Notes under the pieces: generated by a model
Database searches by the model: none
The model's input: the letters and a program-made list of their open reading frames with translations, nothing else
Told to the model about the DNA's origin: nothing
Part shown: positions 59,401-62,949 of the stretch, piece by piece
How positions within the stretch are numbered: position 1 is the stretch's first letter
Layout: each line of letters opens with the position of its first letter
Origin: Siphonodentalium dalli
Taxonomy: Eukaryota > Mollusca > Scaphopoda > Gadilida > Siphonodentaliidae
Assembly (NCBI GenBank): GCA_032622095.1
Contig: CP136063.1
Location: forward strand, 149,969,379-150,033,378
DNA: 64,000 nucleotides
Reading direction: 5' to 3'
Position numbers and translations under genes: made by a program

Positions 59401-60184
59401 AGTGACAAGTCCGATTTTTGTATCAACCCATATTTCCTTGATCATTTTTCAAATTTATTGATTATAATAATGTGATACATTGATGGAAAGAGCTCTTAGC
59501 GGACTTGGCACTGAAAGGGTTAATAATCATTCCTTGTTGTTGATAATTAACTTACCATCATCATCTCTTGCAACAAATACAGATTCATCAGGTAGGAAAT
59601 ATTACTTACAACAAAGTATTAAACACTTGAGAACAGAGCTCTAGGAGGCCCCAGAAGGGTCCTGGATAGGTTGAAATTAAAATATTTTCACCACCTACCG
59701 GTATGGGGGGGGGGGGGGGGGAGGCGGTACACCCTCCCATATGTTGGGGGGGGGGGGGGGGGGGGGTTAGTATAAATTTAAACATATCCTGGACACTTAT
59801 CTGCGTTAGGTTTGAGCCACCAACTTTTTTACCCTGGCCAGTGGTAACATGTACGTTCTGTGTATGTTCTCTACCACTTCAACACAGATCTCACTGCACT
59901 GATATAGCTTGGTAATTTTGGAGGTGATTTGTTAGGGCTATGTAGCGACTGGACTTGTTTATATGATGTGTGGATTGGTCATATATATTCCATTTGTTCT
60001 TAACTAAAGATAATGAAACAATTATCTCTTTTTTTTTTTAATATTGTTTAATTATGTTACAATTTCCATCATGATATGACTATACCTGTAGATAGGGTTT
60101 CATGACTAACTCTGAGAACTTTTCCTTTCAGAAGGAGACGCAGATCTGAGGAAGCATTTGATCCAGGAAGAAAGAGGATGAGAG
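14422..60184 (+). CDS. YTHDC1: YTH domain-containing protein 1 (nuclear m6A reader), spliced gene, 3' end outside window
   Basis: Twelve exons joined in phase give about 471 codons, open at the 3' end. YTHDC1 proteins bind N6-methyladenosine in nuclear RNA and act in splicing and export. The N-terminal part carries LNVLDDIL, then a Lys/Ala-rich segment, acidic and Ser-rich runs, and two family motifs, YDTRSEASD and ARAISPI. The YTH domain covers roughly residues 271-420: [85 protein letters not shown]. Two aromatic-cage tryptophans, Trp299 and Trp350 in this model, match those known in the family. An Arg-rich tail begins in exon 11. The segments around the YTH domain match YTHDC1 rather than the YTHDF or YTHDC2 type. 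Introns 1 and 11 are very long (10.5 and 17.5 kb) and packed with transposons. Exon 1 is the weakest part of the model; the C-terminal exons are not seen. Confidence 0.93.
15481..15872. mobile_element. TTAA-flanked transposon T2 (piggyBac-like MITE), 392 bp
   Basis: Ends CCCTTTACCCAACA and complement of CCCCTTACCCAACA, flanked by TTAA (15477-15480, 15873-15876). The related copy at about 54521-54530 reads GACCTAATAGG, an unoccupied site. The inside holds two copies of a 67-bp palindrome built on CCAATGCATTCTCTTATATA. Confidence 0.87.
15952..16366. mobile_element. TTAA-flanked transposon T3 (AGG terminus), 415 bp
   Basis: Left end AGGTACTCAATCCGATT, right end the complement of AGCTACTCGATCCGATT (15/17). 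TTAA lies at 15948-15951 and 16367-16370. The unoccupied paralogue at about 54610-54640 reads ACTATTAAATAATAGTA in the same context. No coding sequence. Confidence 0.85.
16481..17370 (+). repeat. Family H1 copy b (internally deleted)
   Basis: Full head palindrome and GTCT run, two cores, then the tail hairpin GCCGATCGTGATCGGC and CTCTCGTT at 17370. It lacks most of the middle seen in the 52490 copy. It also carries a half-copy of the CAGTGCATTCTCTTATATA palindrome near 17177. Confidence 0.88.
17425..17830 (+). repeat. Family H2 repeat, 5'-truncated
   Basis: Two and a half H2 cores, ending in the H2 tail sequence (TTTAAACTTTCCACATTCCTA...CTCCATTGACTTTAAAGG). Confidence 0.8.
17831..18440. other. 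Unique stretch with three CACGTG E-boxes
   Basis: CACGTG occurs at 17986-17991, 18017-18022 and 18051-18056, with nearby CACATG and CATGATC sites, in an otherwise unrepeated CpG-bearing stretch. An ATG at 18155 opens a 72-codon frame without recognisable similarity. It may be a promoter or enhancer in YTHDC1 intron 1, or an unrecognised transposon interior. Confidence 0.35.
18455..19475 (+). repeat. Family H2 repeat with 3' tail
   Basis: Six cores, then the tail ending TTGAGCTACAGTGTCATT. The same tail occurs at 29225-29312, which helps define the 3' end of the family. Confidence 0.87.
19800..20523 (+). pseudogene. LINE ORF2, APE-type endonuclease part (broken)
   Basis: Three overlapping broken frames carry the endonuclease motifs. 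A stop cluster near 19915 falls at a short palindrome (AAATTTAGTGTTAAACACTA) that seems to be a local inverted duplication within the copy. Catalytic GDFN and SDH blocks survive. Confidence 0.85.
20570..22457 (+). pseudogene. LINE ORF2, reverse transcriptase part (broken), copy 1
   Basis: Linker and reverse transcriptase with at least four frame changes. The FADD catalytic block lies in the frame 21652-21939; the thumb continues in another frame. At 22142-22206 an imperfect 26-bp-stem foldback (AATCTGGAAGACCAC...) replaces part of the expected post-RT region. The end ([20 protein letters not shown]) is typical of LINE ORF2 C-termini. Confidence 0.85.
21660..22777 (+). repeat. 1,118-bp tandem duplication, unit 1
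   Basis: Every base I compared between this unit and 22778-23895 is identical, with a constant offset of 1,118. It starts GTTAAACTATTATGG within the reverse transcriptase and ends CTTTTCACAAAT past the ORF2 end. Confidence 0.95.
22778..23895 (+). repeat. 1,118-bp tandem duplication, unit 2 (second copy of RT end)
   Basis: Exact head-to-tail repeat of 21660-22777, so the FADD-containing reverse-transcriptase end, the foldback (23260-23324) and the GC-rich 3' part occur twice. The junction CACAAAT/GTTAAAC has no filler. Perfect identity inside a decayed element means a very recent event or an assembly duplication. Confidence 0.95.
24378..24525 (+). repeat. Dispersed repeat R1, copy 2
   Basis: Follows the LINE tail directly: ACAAGGAAATGGCTACTTTT, then a GGCGAATCATGGTTG block, a C-run (24487-24498) and GGCTGAAACCCTGATT. 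Same order as at 3186-3320. Confidence 0.65.
24526..24920. other. Unassigned intron 1 sequence before exon 2
   Basis: No repeat family or frame recognised. It ends in the exon 2 acceptor with a TTATTCATTGCAG tract. Confidence 0.4.
24921..25004 (+). CDS. YTHDC1: YTHDC1 exon 2 (LNVLDDIL motif)
   Basis: An acceptor TTCATTGCAG and donor GTATCA bound an open segment coding [20 protein letters not shown] and more acidic residues. LNVLDDIL is the conserved N-terminal motif of YTHDC1. It opens with two bases completing a codon and ends with one, matching its neighbours. Confidence 0.86.
25185..26800 (+). repeat. Family H2 repeat (headless), interrupted by a Harbinger-like MITE
   Basis: About eight cores in intron 2, starting inside a core at CCTTTAGCACGGGCTAC. 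The element at 25853-26175 splits one core between CGTACC and GTCTGATCATC. Confidence 0.9.
25853..26175. mobile_element. PIF/Harbinger-like MITE, 323 bp, TTA target duplication
   Basis: Long terminal inverted repeats start GTGCCACCGCA and continue for about 48 bp (CGCTGCGAT...CGTAAGTGGGGAAAATCG). TTA lies on both sides (25850-25852, 26176-26178). Neighbouring H2 cores give the unoccupied site. A 3-bp TWA duplication is the Harbinger hallmark. No transposase. Confidence 0.88.
26801..27179. other. Unassigned intron 2 sequence
   Basis: AT-rich; nothing recognised besides the exon 3 acceptor at its end. Confidence 0.4.
27180..27374 (+). CDS. YTHDC1: YTHDC1 exon 3 (Lys/Ala-rich)
   Basis: Acceptor TTTTAACAG, donor GTAATA, phase 1 on both sides. 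It codes about 65 residues: [20 protein letters not shown], then alternating Lys and Ala, a basic low-complexity linker. No domain is recognised; the assignment rests on phase and position between exons 2 and 4. Confidence 0.8.
27591..27662 (+). other. 72-nt near-perfect hairpin in intron 3
   Basis: ATACCTGTTCCTTTATATTG... pairs with ...CAGTATTAAGGAACAGGTAT, about 25 of 29 pairs, around a short loop (27621-27631). Its length and pairing resemble a microRNA precursor or a tiny foldback transposon. No further evidence. Confidence 0.5.
27665..28180. other. Unassigned intron 3 sequence
   Basis: The phrase TTAAAATTTTATACAGGCATC-like / AAATTATATGCAGGTGTCC with AAATGAAGGAAAAG-like sequence after it recurs about 130 bp apart (27925-28000 and 28080-28140), a diverged local duplication just before exon 4. 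Confidence 0.4.
28181..28291 (+). CDS. YTHDC1: YTHDC1 exon 4 (basic to acidic linker)
   Basis: Acceptor TTTTGAACAG, strong donor GTAAGC, phase 1 on both sides. It continues the Lys-rich run ([19 protein letters not shown]) and changes to an acidic stretch ([17 protein letters not shown]). This basic-then-acidic low-complexity order resembles the N-terminal half of animal YTHDC1. Confidence 0.78.
28375..28629 (+). pseudogene. BED-like zinc-finger fragment of a transposase-type gene
   Basis: 84 codons from ATG at 28375: [20 protein letters not shown], then [21 protein letters not shown] and a Lys-His end. The pattern W...F.GWL...(K/R)A.C.VC.K.F....MG..AL.SH is the BED-like N-terminal finger found in hAT-type and domesticated transposase proteins. 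The frame stops at 28629; a Ser/Thr-rich open stretch continues in another frame to about 28740. Lies in YTHDC1 intron 4, 84 bp after the exon 4 donor; likely a truncated transposon gene. Confidence 0.65.
28938..29020 (+). repeat. Interstitial telomere-like repeats (CCCTAA) in a 34-bp tandem
   Basis: TAACCCTAACCCTAAA is followed by CCTGGGATCGAGTAGAGTAG, then the same module again, then CCCTAACCCTAATT. Short CCCTAA runs alternate with a fixed 20-bp spacer. Confidence 0.75.
29225..29312 (+). repeat. Family H2 3' tail, solo fragment
   Basis: TTTAAACTTTCCGCATTCCT ... TTTGAGCTACAGTGTCATTG matches the tail of the H2 copy ending at 19475. Confidence 0.7.
29681..29700. promoter_or_regulatory. Perfect palindromic X-box (RFX-type site)
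   Basis: GTGGTTGCCATGGCAACCAC is a 20-bp perfect palindrome containing GTTGCCATGGCAAC, the ideal RFX-factor X-box (GTTNCCATGGNAAC). Intron 4 of YTHDC1. Binding is not shown. Confidence 0.6.
29701..30429. other. Intron 4 sequence with GGTAACACCAATGACA copies
   Basis: Two copies of the 16-mer lie at 30071 and 30091 (the latter GGCAACACC). The rest is unassigned. Confidence 0.4.
30071..32293. repeat. Reiterated 16-mer GGTAACACCAATGACA
   Basis: Copies at 30071, 30091 (one change), 31915, 31930, 32086 and 32278 on +, and one inverted at 31893-31907 facing 31915 to make a short hairpin. The flanks between copies are unrelated, so this is not a simple tandem array. Confidence 0.7.
30430..30922. 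mobile_element. Probable TTAA-flanked transposon T4 (AGG terminus), 493 bp
   Basis: Left AGGCACGTGAGGCCTTAG and right complement of AGGTACGGTTGGCCTTGG (13/18) with TTAA at 30426-30429 and 30923-30926. No unoccupied paralogue in the window, so less sure than T1-T3. Confidence 0.6.
30927..32917. other. Unassigned intron 4 sequence before exon 5
   Basis: TTGGAAATTTTCCAAC-type inverted stretches near 31165-31215 and several copies of the 16-mer; no coding exon seen. The frame 31460-31699 has a Gly run but no similarity. Confidence 0.35.
32918..33112 (+). CDS. YTHDC1: YTHDC1 exon 5 (YDTRSEASD motif)
   Basis: Acceptor TTGGTTCCAG, donor GTATGA, phase 1 on both sides. It codes 64 residues rich in Ser, Asp and Asn and contains YDTRSEASD, a short motif highly conserved just upstream of the YTH domain in YTHDC1 proteins. 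Confidence 0.88.
33585..33776 (+). CDS. YTHDC1: YTHDC1 exon 6 (ARAISPI motif, acidic run)
   Basis: Acceptor AAGTTTCAG, donor GTACGT, phase 1 on both sides. ARAISPIEW matches the ARGISPI motif of vertebrate YTHDC1; a Ser/Glu run follows and the exon ends EEKRQNRIH. The last 28 bases and the donor belong to a tandem repeat that runs into intron 6, so several copies of the splice donor exist downstream. Confidence 0.88.
33749..34140 (+). repeat. About 66-bp tandem repeat spanning the exon 6 / intron 6 boundary
   Basis: The module GAGAAACGACAGAACAGAAT TCATA|GTACGTAGTATGAGTATG is repeated five to six times. Donor-like CATA|GT steps occur at 33777 (the one used in the model), 33909 (GTACAT), 33975 (GTTCGT) and 34089 (GTACAT). 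One copy (33815-33860) and one (34021-34045) have lost the donor. Confidence 0.88.
34785..34933 (+). CDS. YTHDC1: YTHDC1 exon 7 (start of YTH domain)
   Basis: A polypyrimidine-TCAG acceptor precedes [20 protein letters not shown] and [20 protein letters not shown]. This is the first part of the YTH fold, with the Asn residues of SNNHEN and the first cage tryptophan (GVW). Donor GTATCT; the exon ends in phase 0. Confidence 0.98.
34934..35637. other. Unassigned intron 7 sequence
   Basis: AT-rich; no repeat family or frame recognised. Confidence 0.4.
35638..36041. mobile_element. Foldback element made of two hairpins, about 404 bp
   Basis: Outer inverted repeats run about 40 bp (AGTGTGTCTGTCATTTGCAG at left; its near-complement ends at 36041). 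The box GCAGAATGAGGTCC occurs four times: + at 35656 and 35941, inverted at 35735-35750 and 36009-36025. This makes two separate hairpins of about 95 and 85 nt. No target duplication I can define. Confidence 0.7.
36042..36555. other. Unassigned intron 7 sequence
   Basis: Nothing recognised besides the exon 8 acceptor at the end. Confidence 0.4.
36556..36610 (+). CDS. YTHDC1: YTHDC1 exon 8 (YTH beta strand)
   Basis: Codes [19 protein letters not shown], a core YTH strand-turn. Acceptor AATTTTCAG, donor GTTGGT, ending in phase 1. Confidence 0.97.
36611..37227. other. Intron 8, unassigned
   Basis: AT-rich sequence without recognisable repeats or frames. Confidence 0.45.
37228..37345 (+). CDS. 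YTHDC1: YTHDC1 exon 9 (YTH, second cage tryptophan)
   Basis: Codes [20 protein letters not shown] followed by [18 protein letters not shown]. It holds the second m6A-cage tryptophan (RWVLP). Acceptor GATTTCAG, donor GTTAGT; the split Arg codon is completed by exon 10. Confidence 0.98.
37500..38206 (+). repeat. Family H4 (HINE-like) copy 1
   Basis: Head palindrome CCCCGAAAAATTTATTTTCG TGGGG, GTCC/GTTC run (37545-37592), three cores of about 187 bp (TACCTTCATGGTGTAATCA...GGAAAA...CCCTTTTCGACTTAGAAAAT), then a tail hairpin AAAGTGGCATCGACTTGCCA CTTT and CAGCTGACCTTTTATTATC. In intron 9. Confidence 0.85.
38207..38660. other. Unassigned intron 9 sequence
   Basis: No repeat family or frame recognised. 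Confidence 0.4.
38661..38745 (+). CDS. YTHDC1: YTHDC1 exon 10 (YTH)
   Basis: Codes [20 protein letters not shown] and VKIGRDGQ, the conserved YTHDC1 segment before the last YTH strand. Acceptor ATTACCACAG, donor GTATTT, ending in phase 0. Confidence 0.97.
38746..39310. other. Unassigned intron 10 sequence
   Basis: No repeat family or frame recognised. Confidence 0.4.
39311..42445 (+). repeat. Family H4 copy 2, split by a 2.2-kb TTAA transposon
   Basis: The head ATTTTCGGGGGACTATTGTAAT, a related core set (GGTTTCCGGATGATAACTCA repeated about 175 bp apart), and one core shared with copy 1 lie before 40229. The tail CGGCATCACTGTGGTCGGCC GACCTTTTATTATGAG resumes after 42402. Exon 11 of YTHDC1 begins 20 bp after this tail. 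Confidence 0.83.
40230..42401. mobile_element. TTAA-flanked transposon T5 (piggyBac-like), 2,172 bp
   Basis: Ends CCCTTATTCCAAC and complement of CCCTTTTCCCAAC with TTAA at 40226-40229 and 42402-42405. H4 copy 1 (TTCTTTAATAAAGTGGCATC) gives the unoccupied site. The left end has a 34-bp tandem (CGTATCGTCTTTTGACGTCT...) at 40242, 40276 and 40310. An internal direct repeat (GACAAAATGAAAACAAACGA) lies near 40509 and 40967. No transposase recognised. Confidence 0.83.
42466..42626 (+). CDS. YTHDC1: YTHDC1 exon 11 (end of YTH, Arg-rich tail)
   Basis: Codes [20 protein letters not shown], then a basic stretch with [20 protein letters not shown]. The first part closes the YTH domain; the rest starts the Arg-rich C-terminal region typical of YTHDC1. 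The acceptor (ATATTTCAG) lies only about 20-25 bp downstream of the 3' end of a transposon copy. Confidence 0.96.
42627..44065. other. Unassigned start of intron 11
   Basis: AT-rich; the frames present show no similarity I know. AATAAAA-like signals are absent near the exon 11 donor, so early termination is not suggested. Confidence 0.35.
44066..44344 (-). CDS. Possible exon of an unidentified gene on the reverse strand
   Basis: Reading from about 44344 down to a stop at 44066: after a GCATTGCAG acceptor-like site comes [20 protein letters not shown], then [20 protein letters not shown] and a Pro/Ser/Arg-rich end RATSSQK-stop. Composition looks coding and the segment just upstream (44395-44455) is a diverged duplicate (NIIGLSRI-stop-EEKNT). 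I do not recognise the family; it may be a terminal exon or a pseudogene within YTHDC1 intron 11. Confidence 0.25.
   Translation of the reverse strand, partial: SRIIGPSRVEEEENMQSSGSAEWSCIPNDSKQNEDHPGQKDRPVFTSKPLPPNTQPRYGTQRKSRHDVRTSSPESNNVLVPNSSHRATSSQK
44460..45372. other. Unassigned intron 11 sequence
   Basis: A perfect local tandem of 33 bp (CTCTATAATGGACCTTCAGA GAATTA...) at about 45130-45184; nothing else recognised. Confidence 0.4.
45373..46738 (+). repeat. Family H1 copy c, interrupted by an hAT MITE
   Basis: Head palindrome and GTCT run at 45435-45463, first core broken at GAGTTCGAA by 45564-46438 and resuming AGTTCGAATATGGG. A degraded tail hairpin ends CGATCGGCCTCTCGTT at 46738. 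Confidence 0.87.
45564..46438. mobile_element. hAT-type MITE, 875 bp, 8-bp target duplication
   Basis: Ends CAGGGACCAG and CTGGTCCCTG, flanked by AGTTCGAA at 45556-45563 and 46439-46446. Other H1 copies (for example 16668-16680) are unoccupied there. Sub-terminal motif TTCGCCCT/AGGGCGAA occurs about eight times near both ends, as in transposase binding sites of hAT elements. A 3-copy internal repeat (TTCTTTTTGTATTCATAAGC) near 46040-46145. No coding sequence. Confidence 0.93.
46893..47597 (+). repeat. Family H3 (HINE-like) repeat
   Basis: Head palindrome GTCGATTTTTTCAAAAACTC GAC, cores of about 170-180 bp with CACCGTTAGCGCGATAACTC and AATATTCGGTATATGAG, tail CCAAAAAACTCGAC with the hairpin GCATCTTAGATGC. 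Same layout as H1, H2 and H4 with unrelated head and tail. Confidence 0.75.
47598..48206. other. Unassigned intron 11 sequence
   Basis: The stretch near 47930-48060 (CAGATAAACAAAATAGTTTG TTTCTCA ... ATATAAATACTGCCCATCCC) recurs near 48850-48965, a dispersed duplication about 920 bp apart. Confidence 0.5.
48207..48390. repeat. Palindrome family P (CCAATGCATTCTCTTATATA), extra copies
   Basis: GTGCCAATGTATTCTCTTAT... folds with ...AAGGGAATACATTGGCC; a second half-copy follows at about 48311 (CCAGTGCATTCTCTTATATG). It matches the two palindromes inside T2 (15630-15698 and 15779-15846), so a related element, now without clear ends, is here. Confidence 0.65.
48391..49700. other. Unassigned intron 11 sequence
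   Basis: Holds the second copy of the duplicated stretch (48850-48965) and a C-run at 48963-48972; otherwise nothing recognised. Confidence 0.4.
49702..50275 (+). repeat. Family H2 repeat (diverged subfamily)
   Basis: Head half-palindrome AGCTCAACTTTACTTTGTA, three diverged cores with TGGATCTTTGGGATGACCTC TCGATGGGAGCC instead of the standard wording, CATGGCCGCCAGCAGCCATC kept. Confidence 0.8.
50286..50480 (+). repeat. Pearl-like head fragment with C and G runs
   Basis: ATGCCCCCCCC run, then TTTAGTGGGGGGTATACTGG AATCAGCTTGTCCGACC, as at 8240-8300. A G-run follows at 50399-50407. Confidence 0.65.
50483..51260 (+). repeat. Dispersed repeat with GGTGACCCGACTTCGTCCGG head and CA-microsatellite tail
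   Basis: Starts near TAGAAGGTGACCCGACTTCG. An 18-20-bp phrase AAATCGGCCCAGCGGATACC is duplicated at about 50582-50622. It ends CCAAGTTTCATCGAAATCGG TTCGGCCGTTTTCGAGTCCA, then (CA)n 51211-51231 and ATATATAATAGATG. This layout is common in invertebrate interspersed repeats; class not assigned. Confidence 0.6.
51261..52489. other. Unassigned intron 11 sequence
   Basis: AT-rich; no repeat family or coding frame recognised. Confidence 0.4.
52490..54719 (+). repeat. Family H1 copy d, uninterrupted reference copy, 2,230 bp
   Basis: Variant head palindrome (TGTGTACCCATACCATGTAT GGTACACATA), GTCC run at 52556-52590, several cores, a unique middle shared with copy a (GACACATGATATCTGATAGG CAGAT), and the tail hairpin GCCGATCGTGATCGGC with CTCTCGTT at 54719. 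It carries the unoccupied sites for the three insertions in copy a. Confidence 0.9.
54770..54905 (-). repeat. Dispersed repeat R1, copy 3 (reverse)
   Basis: Read on the reverse strand: CACAAGGAAATGGCTACTTT, a GGACGAACAGTGGCC block, TGTTTCCCC and an end near AGCTGAAACTAG, as in copies 1 and 2. Confidence 0.65.
54906..55642. other. Unassigned intron 11 sequence
   Basis: No repeat family or frame recognised. Confidence 0.4.
55647..55966. mobile_element. TTAA-flanked transposon T6 (piggyBac-like MITE), 320 bp
   Basis: Left CCTCTTCGCTGCTATGACGT, right complement of CCTCTTCGCTGCTAAATGAC GT; TTAA at 55643-55646 and 55967-55970. Inside, TCCGTATCTATTACGGAC and GGTCCATAGGTACTATGGAC C are further palindromes. 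Its right TTAA is also the left TTAA of T7. Confidence 0.83.
55971..56509. mobile_element. Probable TTAA-flanked transposon T7 abutting T6, 539 bp
   Basis: Left AGAATGGCACTCAAGGCGTT CGAAGTGGG and right complement of AGGGACCCAAAGCCTTCGCA GTGGG match over most positions with one small gap; TTAA at 55967-55970 and 56510-56513. No coding sequence. Confidence 0.6.
56983..58066 (+). mobile_element. hAT-derived element, 1,084 bp, 8-bp target duplication, keeps BED-finger start
   Basis: Ends TAGAGATGGGCGGTT and AACCGCCCATCTCTA-like complement, flanked by CTGTACAG at 56975-56982 and 58067-58074. Sub-terminal repeats of CGGTTTCGGTTG / CAACCGAAACCG at both ends. It keeps the first coding segment of an hAT transposase and has lost the rest: an internally deleted copy. 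Confidence 0.9.
57081..57191 (+). pseudogene. hAT transposase N-terminal BED zinc-finger remnant
   Basis: 36 codons from ATG at 57081 to TGA at 57189: [30 protein letters not shown]....KC..C..C is the start of a BED finger as in ZBED-like hAT transposases. It stops before the His pair; the remainder of the gene is deleted. Confidence 0.75.
58456..59393. other. Unassigned intron 11 sequence with a dispersed repeat
   Basis: Bases about 58685-58860 (GTTCAGATAATAAGTTCA ... AATTAATAGGATCCTTCTGC AC, then GTCTGTCTG) match about 63010-63215. The rest is unassigned. Confidence 0.5.
59394..59519. mobile_element. TTAA-flanked MITE T8, 126 bp
   Basis: CCCTTTCAGTGACAAGTCCG at left, complement of CCCTTTCAGTGCCAAGTCCG at right (19/20), TTAA at 59390-59393 and 59520-59523. 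Too short for any gene. Confidence 0.85.
59705..59766 (+). repeat. Two long G runs (17 and about 21 G)
   Basis: G-runs at about 59705-59721 and 59746-59766 are separated by GGTACACCCTCCCATATG. Length is probably unstable and could be misassembled; strong quadruplex potential. The layout could be a decayed pearl-type head. Confidence 0.85.
59767..60131. other. Unassigned intron 11 sequence before exon 12
   Basis: No repeat recognised; a T-rich stretch at 60029-60039 and the exon 12 acceptor at the end. Confidence 0.4.
60132..60184 (+). CDS. YTHDC1: YTHDC1 exon 12 (Arg-rich, last exon in window)
   Basis: Acceptor CCTTTCAG, donor GTGAAT, phase compatible with exon 11 across a 17.5-kb intron. 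Codes [17 protein letters not shown], comparable with the GRRRPED...RKKPR stretch after the YTH domain in vertebrate YTHDC1. Short, so less certain. A 2.7-kb terminal-inverted-repeat element begins 36 bp downstream. Confidence 0.7.
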
Positions 60185-60220
60185 GTGAATATGATTAAAC
60201 ATTTTCAACTATACAGATCC

Positions 60221-62949
60221 TCTCAAAATAAGTGTCCCTCCCGACCGCGTTGGAACCACGTTGAGAATTTACCATCAATGCGGTTCTCGTGTTAACGCAA
60301 CGTGGTCGTAACGTTACTACAACGCGGTCGAGGTAACCATCAACGCAACATAATGCGGTCGGCATGACCGTCAACGCAACAAACGTGGTCAAGGTAACCG
60401 TCAATGCAACAAACACAGTCGAGATAACCGTCAACGAAATGGAACGTTGCTAACATAATACAATGTTTTTGGCATGGTGGGAGGCACGGGTAATGCATGA
60501 TTGATTGCTGTTAAATGTTTTACAGATACATTTAGAATTTTTCCGAGAAAAAAAAACTAATAACTAAATGTAGATCGCGCTGCACGAATTAATAGAGATG
60601 CAATTGAGACTTCTAACAAACAAAAAACTTTGAGTTCACATCGCAATGTACATGTGTTCTTTGAATATTTAATATTCAGCGTCACGTCCGATTAAAGGTC
60701 GATTACCTGTACACCGAGAGTCTGATGTCATTTGAAATCTTCGTGAGGATATGATAACTCATACATGTACATGTGTAATCAACGTGGTAACCAATGATTT
60801 GTCACTTTTACTGACAGACCGCGGATCAAAAGCCTGCCGTGAATGATTGACAGCGCTCCAATGAACTCAAATACAATAGGGGGCTTCGGTGAATACCGAA
60901 GCTTCCAAACCCAATGAATATTAACAGTAAAGAATTAATTCAACAATGATGGAAAGGCTAAATCACCCTGAGATGATGGCATGTACTTATCTACCTGGAG
61001 TTTTTAGGTCAACAAATAGGAAACAGATGTTATTTAGTTTGCCTTATCTTATTTTATATTATCTGTGATTAAACTAGTGCATGTATATGTAACATATTAT
61101 AACATATATTCTATCCTGACAACATTGTTATTCAGTATTGTACGCGTTTCAAGAAACATCCCATCGAGAGCCCCGCCCCTTGTATATGATCTAGCGACAA
61201 GCACGTGTTCATTATCACGGAGTCGAAGTCTGCGTTAAATATGCGGAAAGGAAGATTATATGTAGAAACCGATAATTGTCAATAGTTTTCACCGACGCAA
61301 AAATACACGTCAATTAAAATAGTACACATCAGGCTACTTTCTCCTTCATGTATCAACTAACATTCTGGGGGTGATGGGGGTAGAATACGCAAACCGATGA
61401 ACAGAGCTGCAGGTGTCTCAGATTAGTGTTTTCGTCGTTTGAAACACATAAATGTACGGAACCGCACATACATTTAATTTTCTTGTCAGTTTTGCATGTT
61501 CATCCGTGTAGGTACAATAATTGTCTCCTTTTATTGTGTCAGTTCCGATGTCGGCCGAAACTGTATTCTATAGCATGTAACAATAAAGAGCGTTCATATA
61601 ATTTACGCCATGAACAAACGCAATGAAAAAAACCCAGAAATTTTCCAGTCGTTTTAAATTTTTCACACATGCTCGTTATTCATACCACCATGTAGCATAT
61701 ATTAAATAAACCAACAATAATTATAACATAAACACGATTTGTGGTTTATGCTGAAGAATACCAGGACTTGATTATTTGGACTAATTAGCCTTTCGTCCAC
61801 AGTTCGTAAAATATTATTCAGAGATCAGTGTCCTTTTGCATGAAAAACCATAACTTCCCCATCGTGAACCTCTATTTGACCACGAGCTCGCTTGACATTG
61901 TCTCGTCTTTTGAAGTTATTATTAAATTTAGGTCAAAGGCTTTTCTGCATCAACATCTTTCTGGGTCAAGATATTATATTACCGATTTGGAGAAGATGAC
62001 TCCTCCTACCAGCTTGTCTTCTGTATTGATTGACAGTATGACAAATTTGCATATTCAATATCTGTCGCGCACACGTGGCGTCTCTCAAGTAGATTGACGT
62101 TCCGAATTTTTTTCCAAACAATGCACAGCTAGGTGTGTCTTCGTTTCATAGTGGCCAGACATTTAATTAATAGGGTGGTGATGCTAATATGTTGTTGATT
62201 CTTAGTTTGTCTGGATATTCCAATGCTTCCTCATAAGTATCTATTTCATCAACTGGGAACAGGACGACTTATTTCCCGTAAAGGGCTTATTTATTGTGTC
62301 GTCTTTGATATTTTTCCAACATTTTGAACGGCATCCGAACGGAGACCAGGAGTTGGAAAATATCATGGAATTATTCAAATGTGAAAGTAAATAAAACAAA
62401 AATAAAAGATACTACAAAGTTCCGAATTTCTTCCTAACAATTCACAGGTGTATCTTCCTTTGATAGTGTGCATGTCAGACATTTAATTAGGGCGGTGATG
62501 TCAATATTTTGTCGATTCTCTGTCATGTCTGGGCATTACAATGCTTCCTCATAAGTATTTATATATTATCAAACGGGAACAGGACGACTTATTTCCCTTA
62601 AATGGCTTATTTATTGTGCCGTCTTTGATATTTTCCCGACATAATTTTGAACGGCGACCGAACGGAGACCAGGTGTTGGAAAATAACACGGAATTATTCA
62701 AATGTGAACGTAAATAAAACAAAATTAAAAGATACTACAAAATAGGCTTAACGCAATTCAGCACTGACATTACGCGACCTCGTTGACTCCCGAGCAACGC
62801 GTTAAACTTCAACGCGGTCTGCATTAAACTTCAACGTGGTCAGCGTTAAACTTCAATGCGGTCCTAATGTTACACTCAACACATTATCAATGCCACGACC
62901 GCATTGTTAATGGCTGAGAACCGCGTTAAAAGGGACACTTATTTTGAGA
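60221..62949. mobile_element. 2.7-kb TIR element with repeated AACGCGGTC motif
   Basis: Terminal inverted repeats TCTCAAAATAAGTGTCCCT at 60221 and 62949. Next to both ends the motif AACGCGGTC (and AACGTGGTC, AATGCGGTC) recurs, about eight times in 60240-60440 and six in 62780-62935, in both orientations. I cannot define a target duplication, so the superfamily stays open. No transposase is recognised; the frame 61828-62097 has no known similarity. Confidence 0.8.
62099..62742 (+). repeat. 320-bp direct duplication inside the TIR element
   Basis: GTTCCGAATTT starts at 62099 and 62419. Each unit ends AAAAGATACTACAAA and holds ATGCTTCCTCATAAGTAT and GGAACAGGACGACTTATTTC. Diverged, so older than the LINE duplication. 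Confidence 0.9.
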
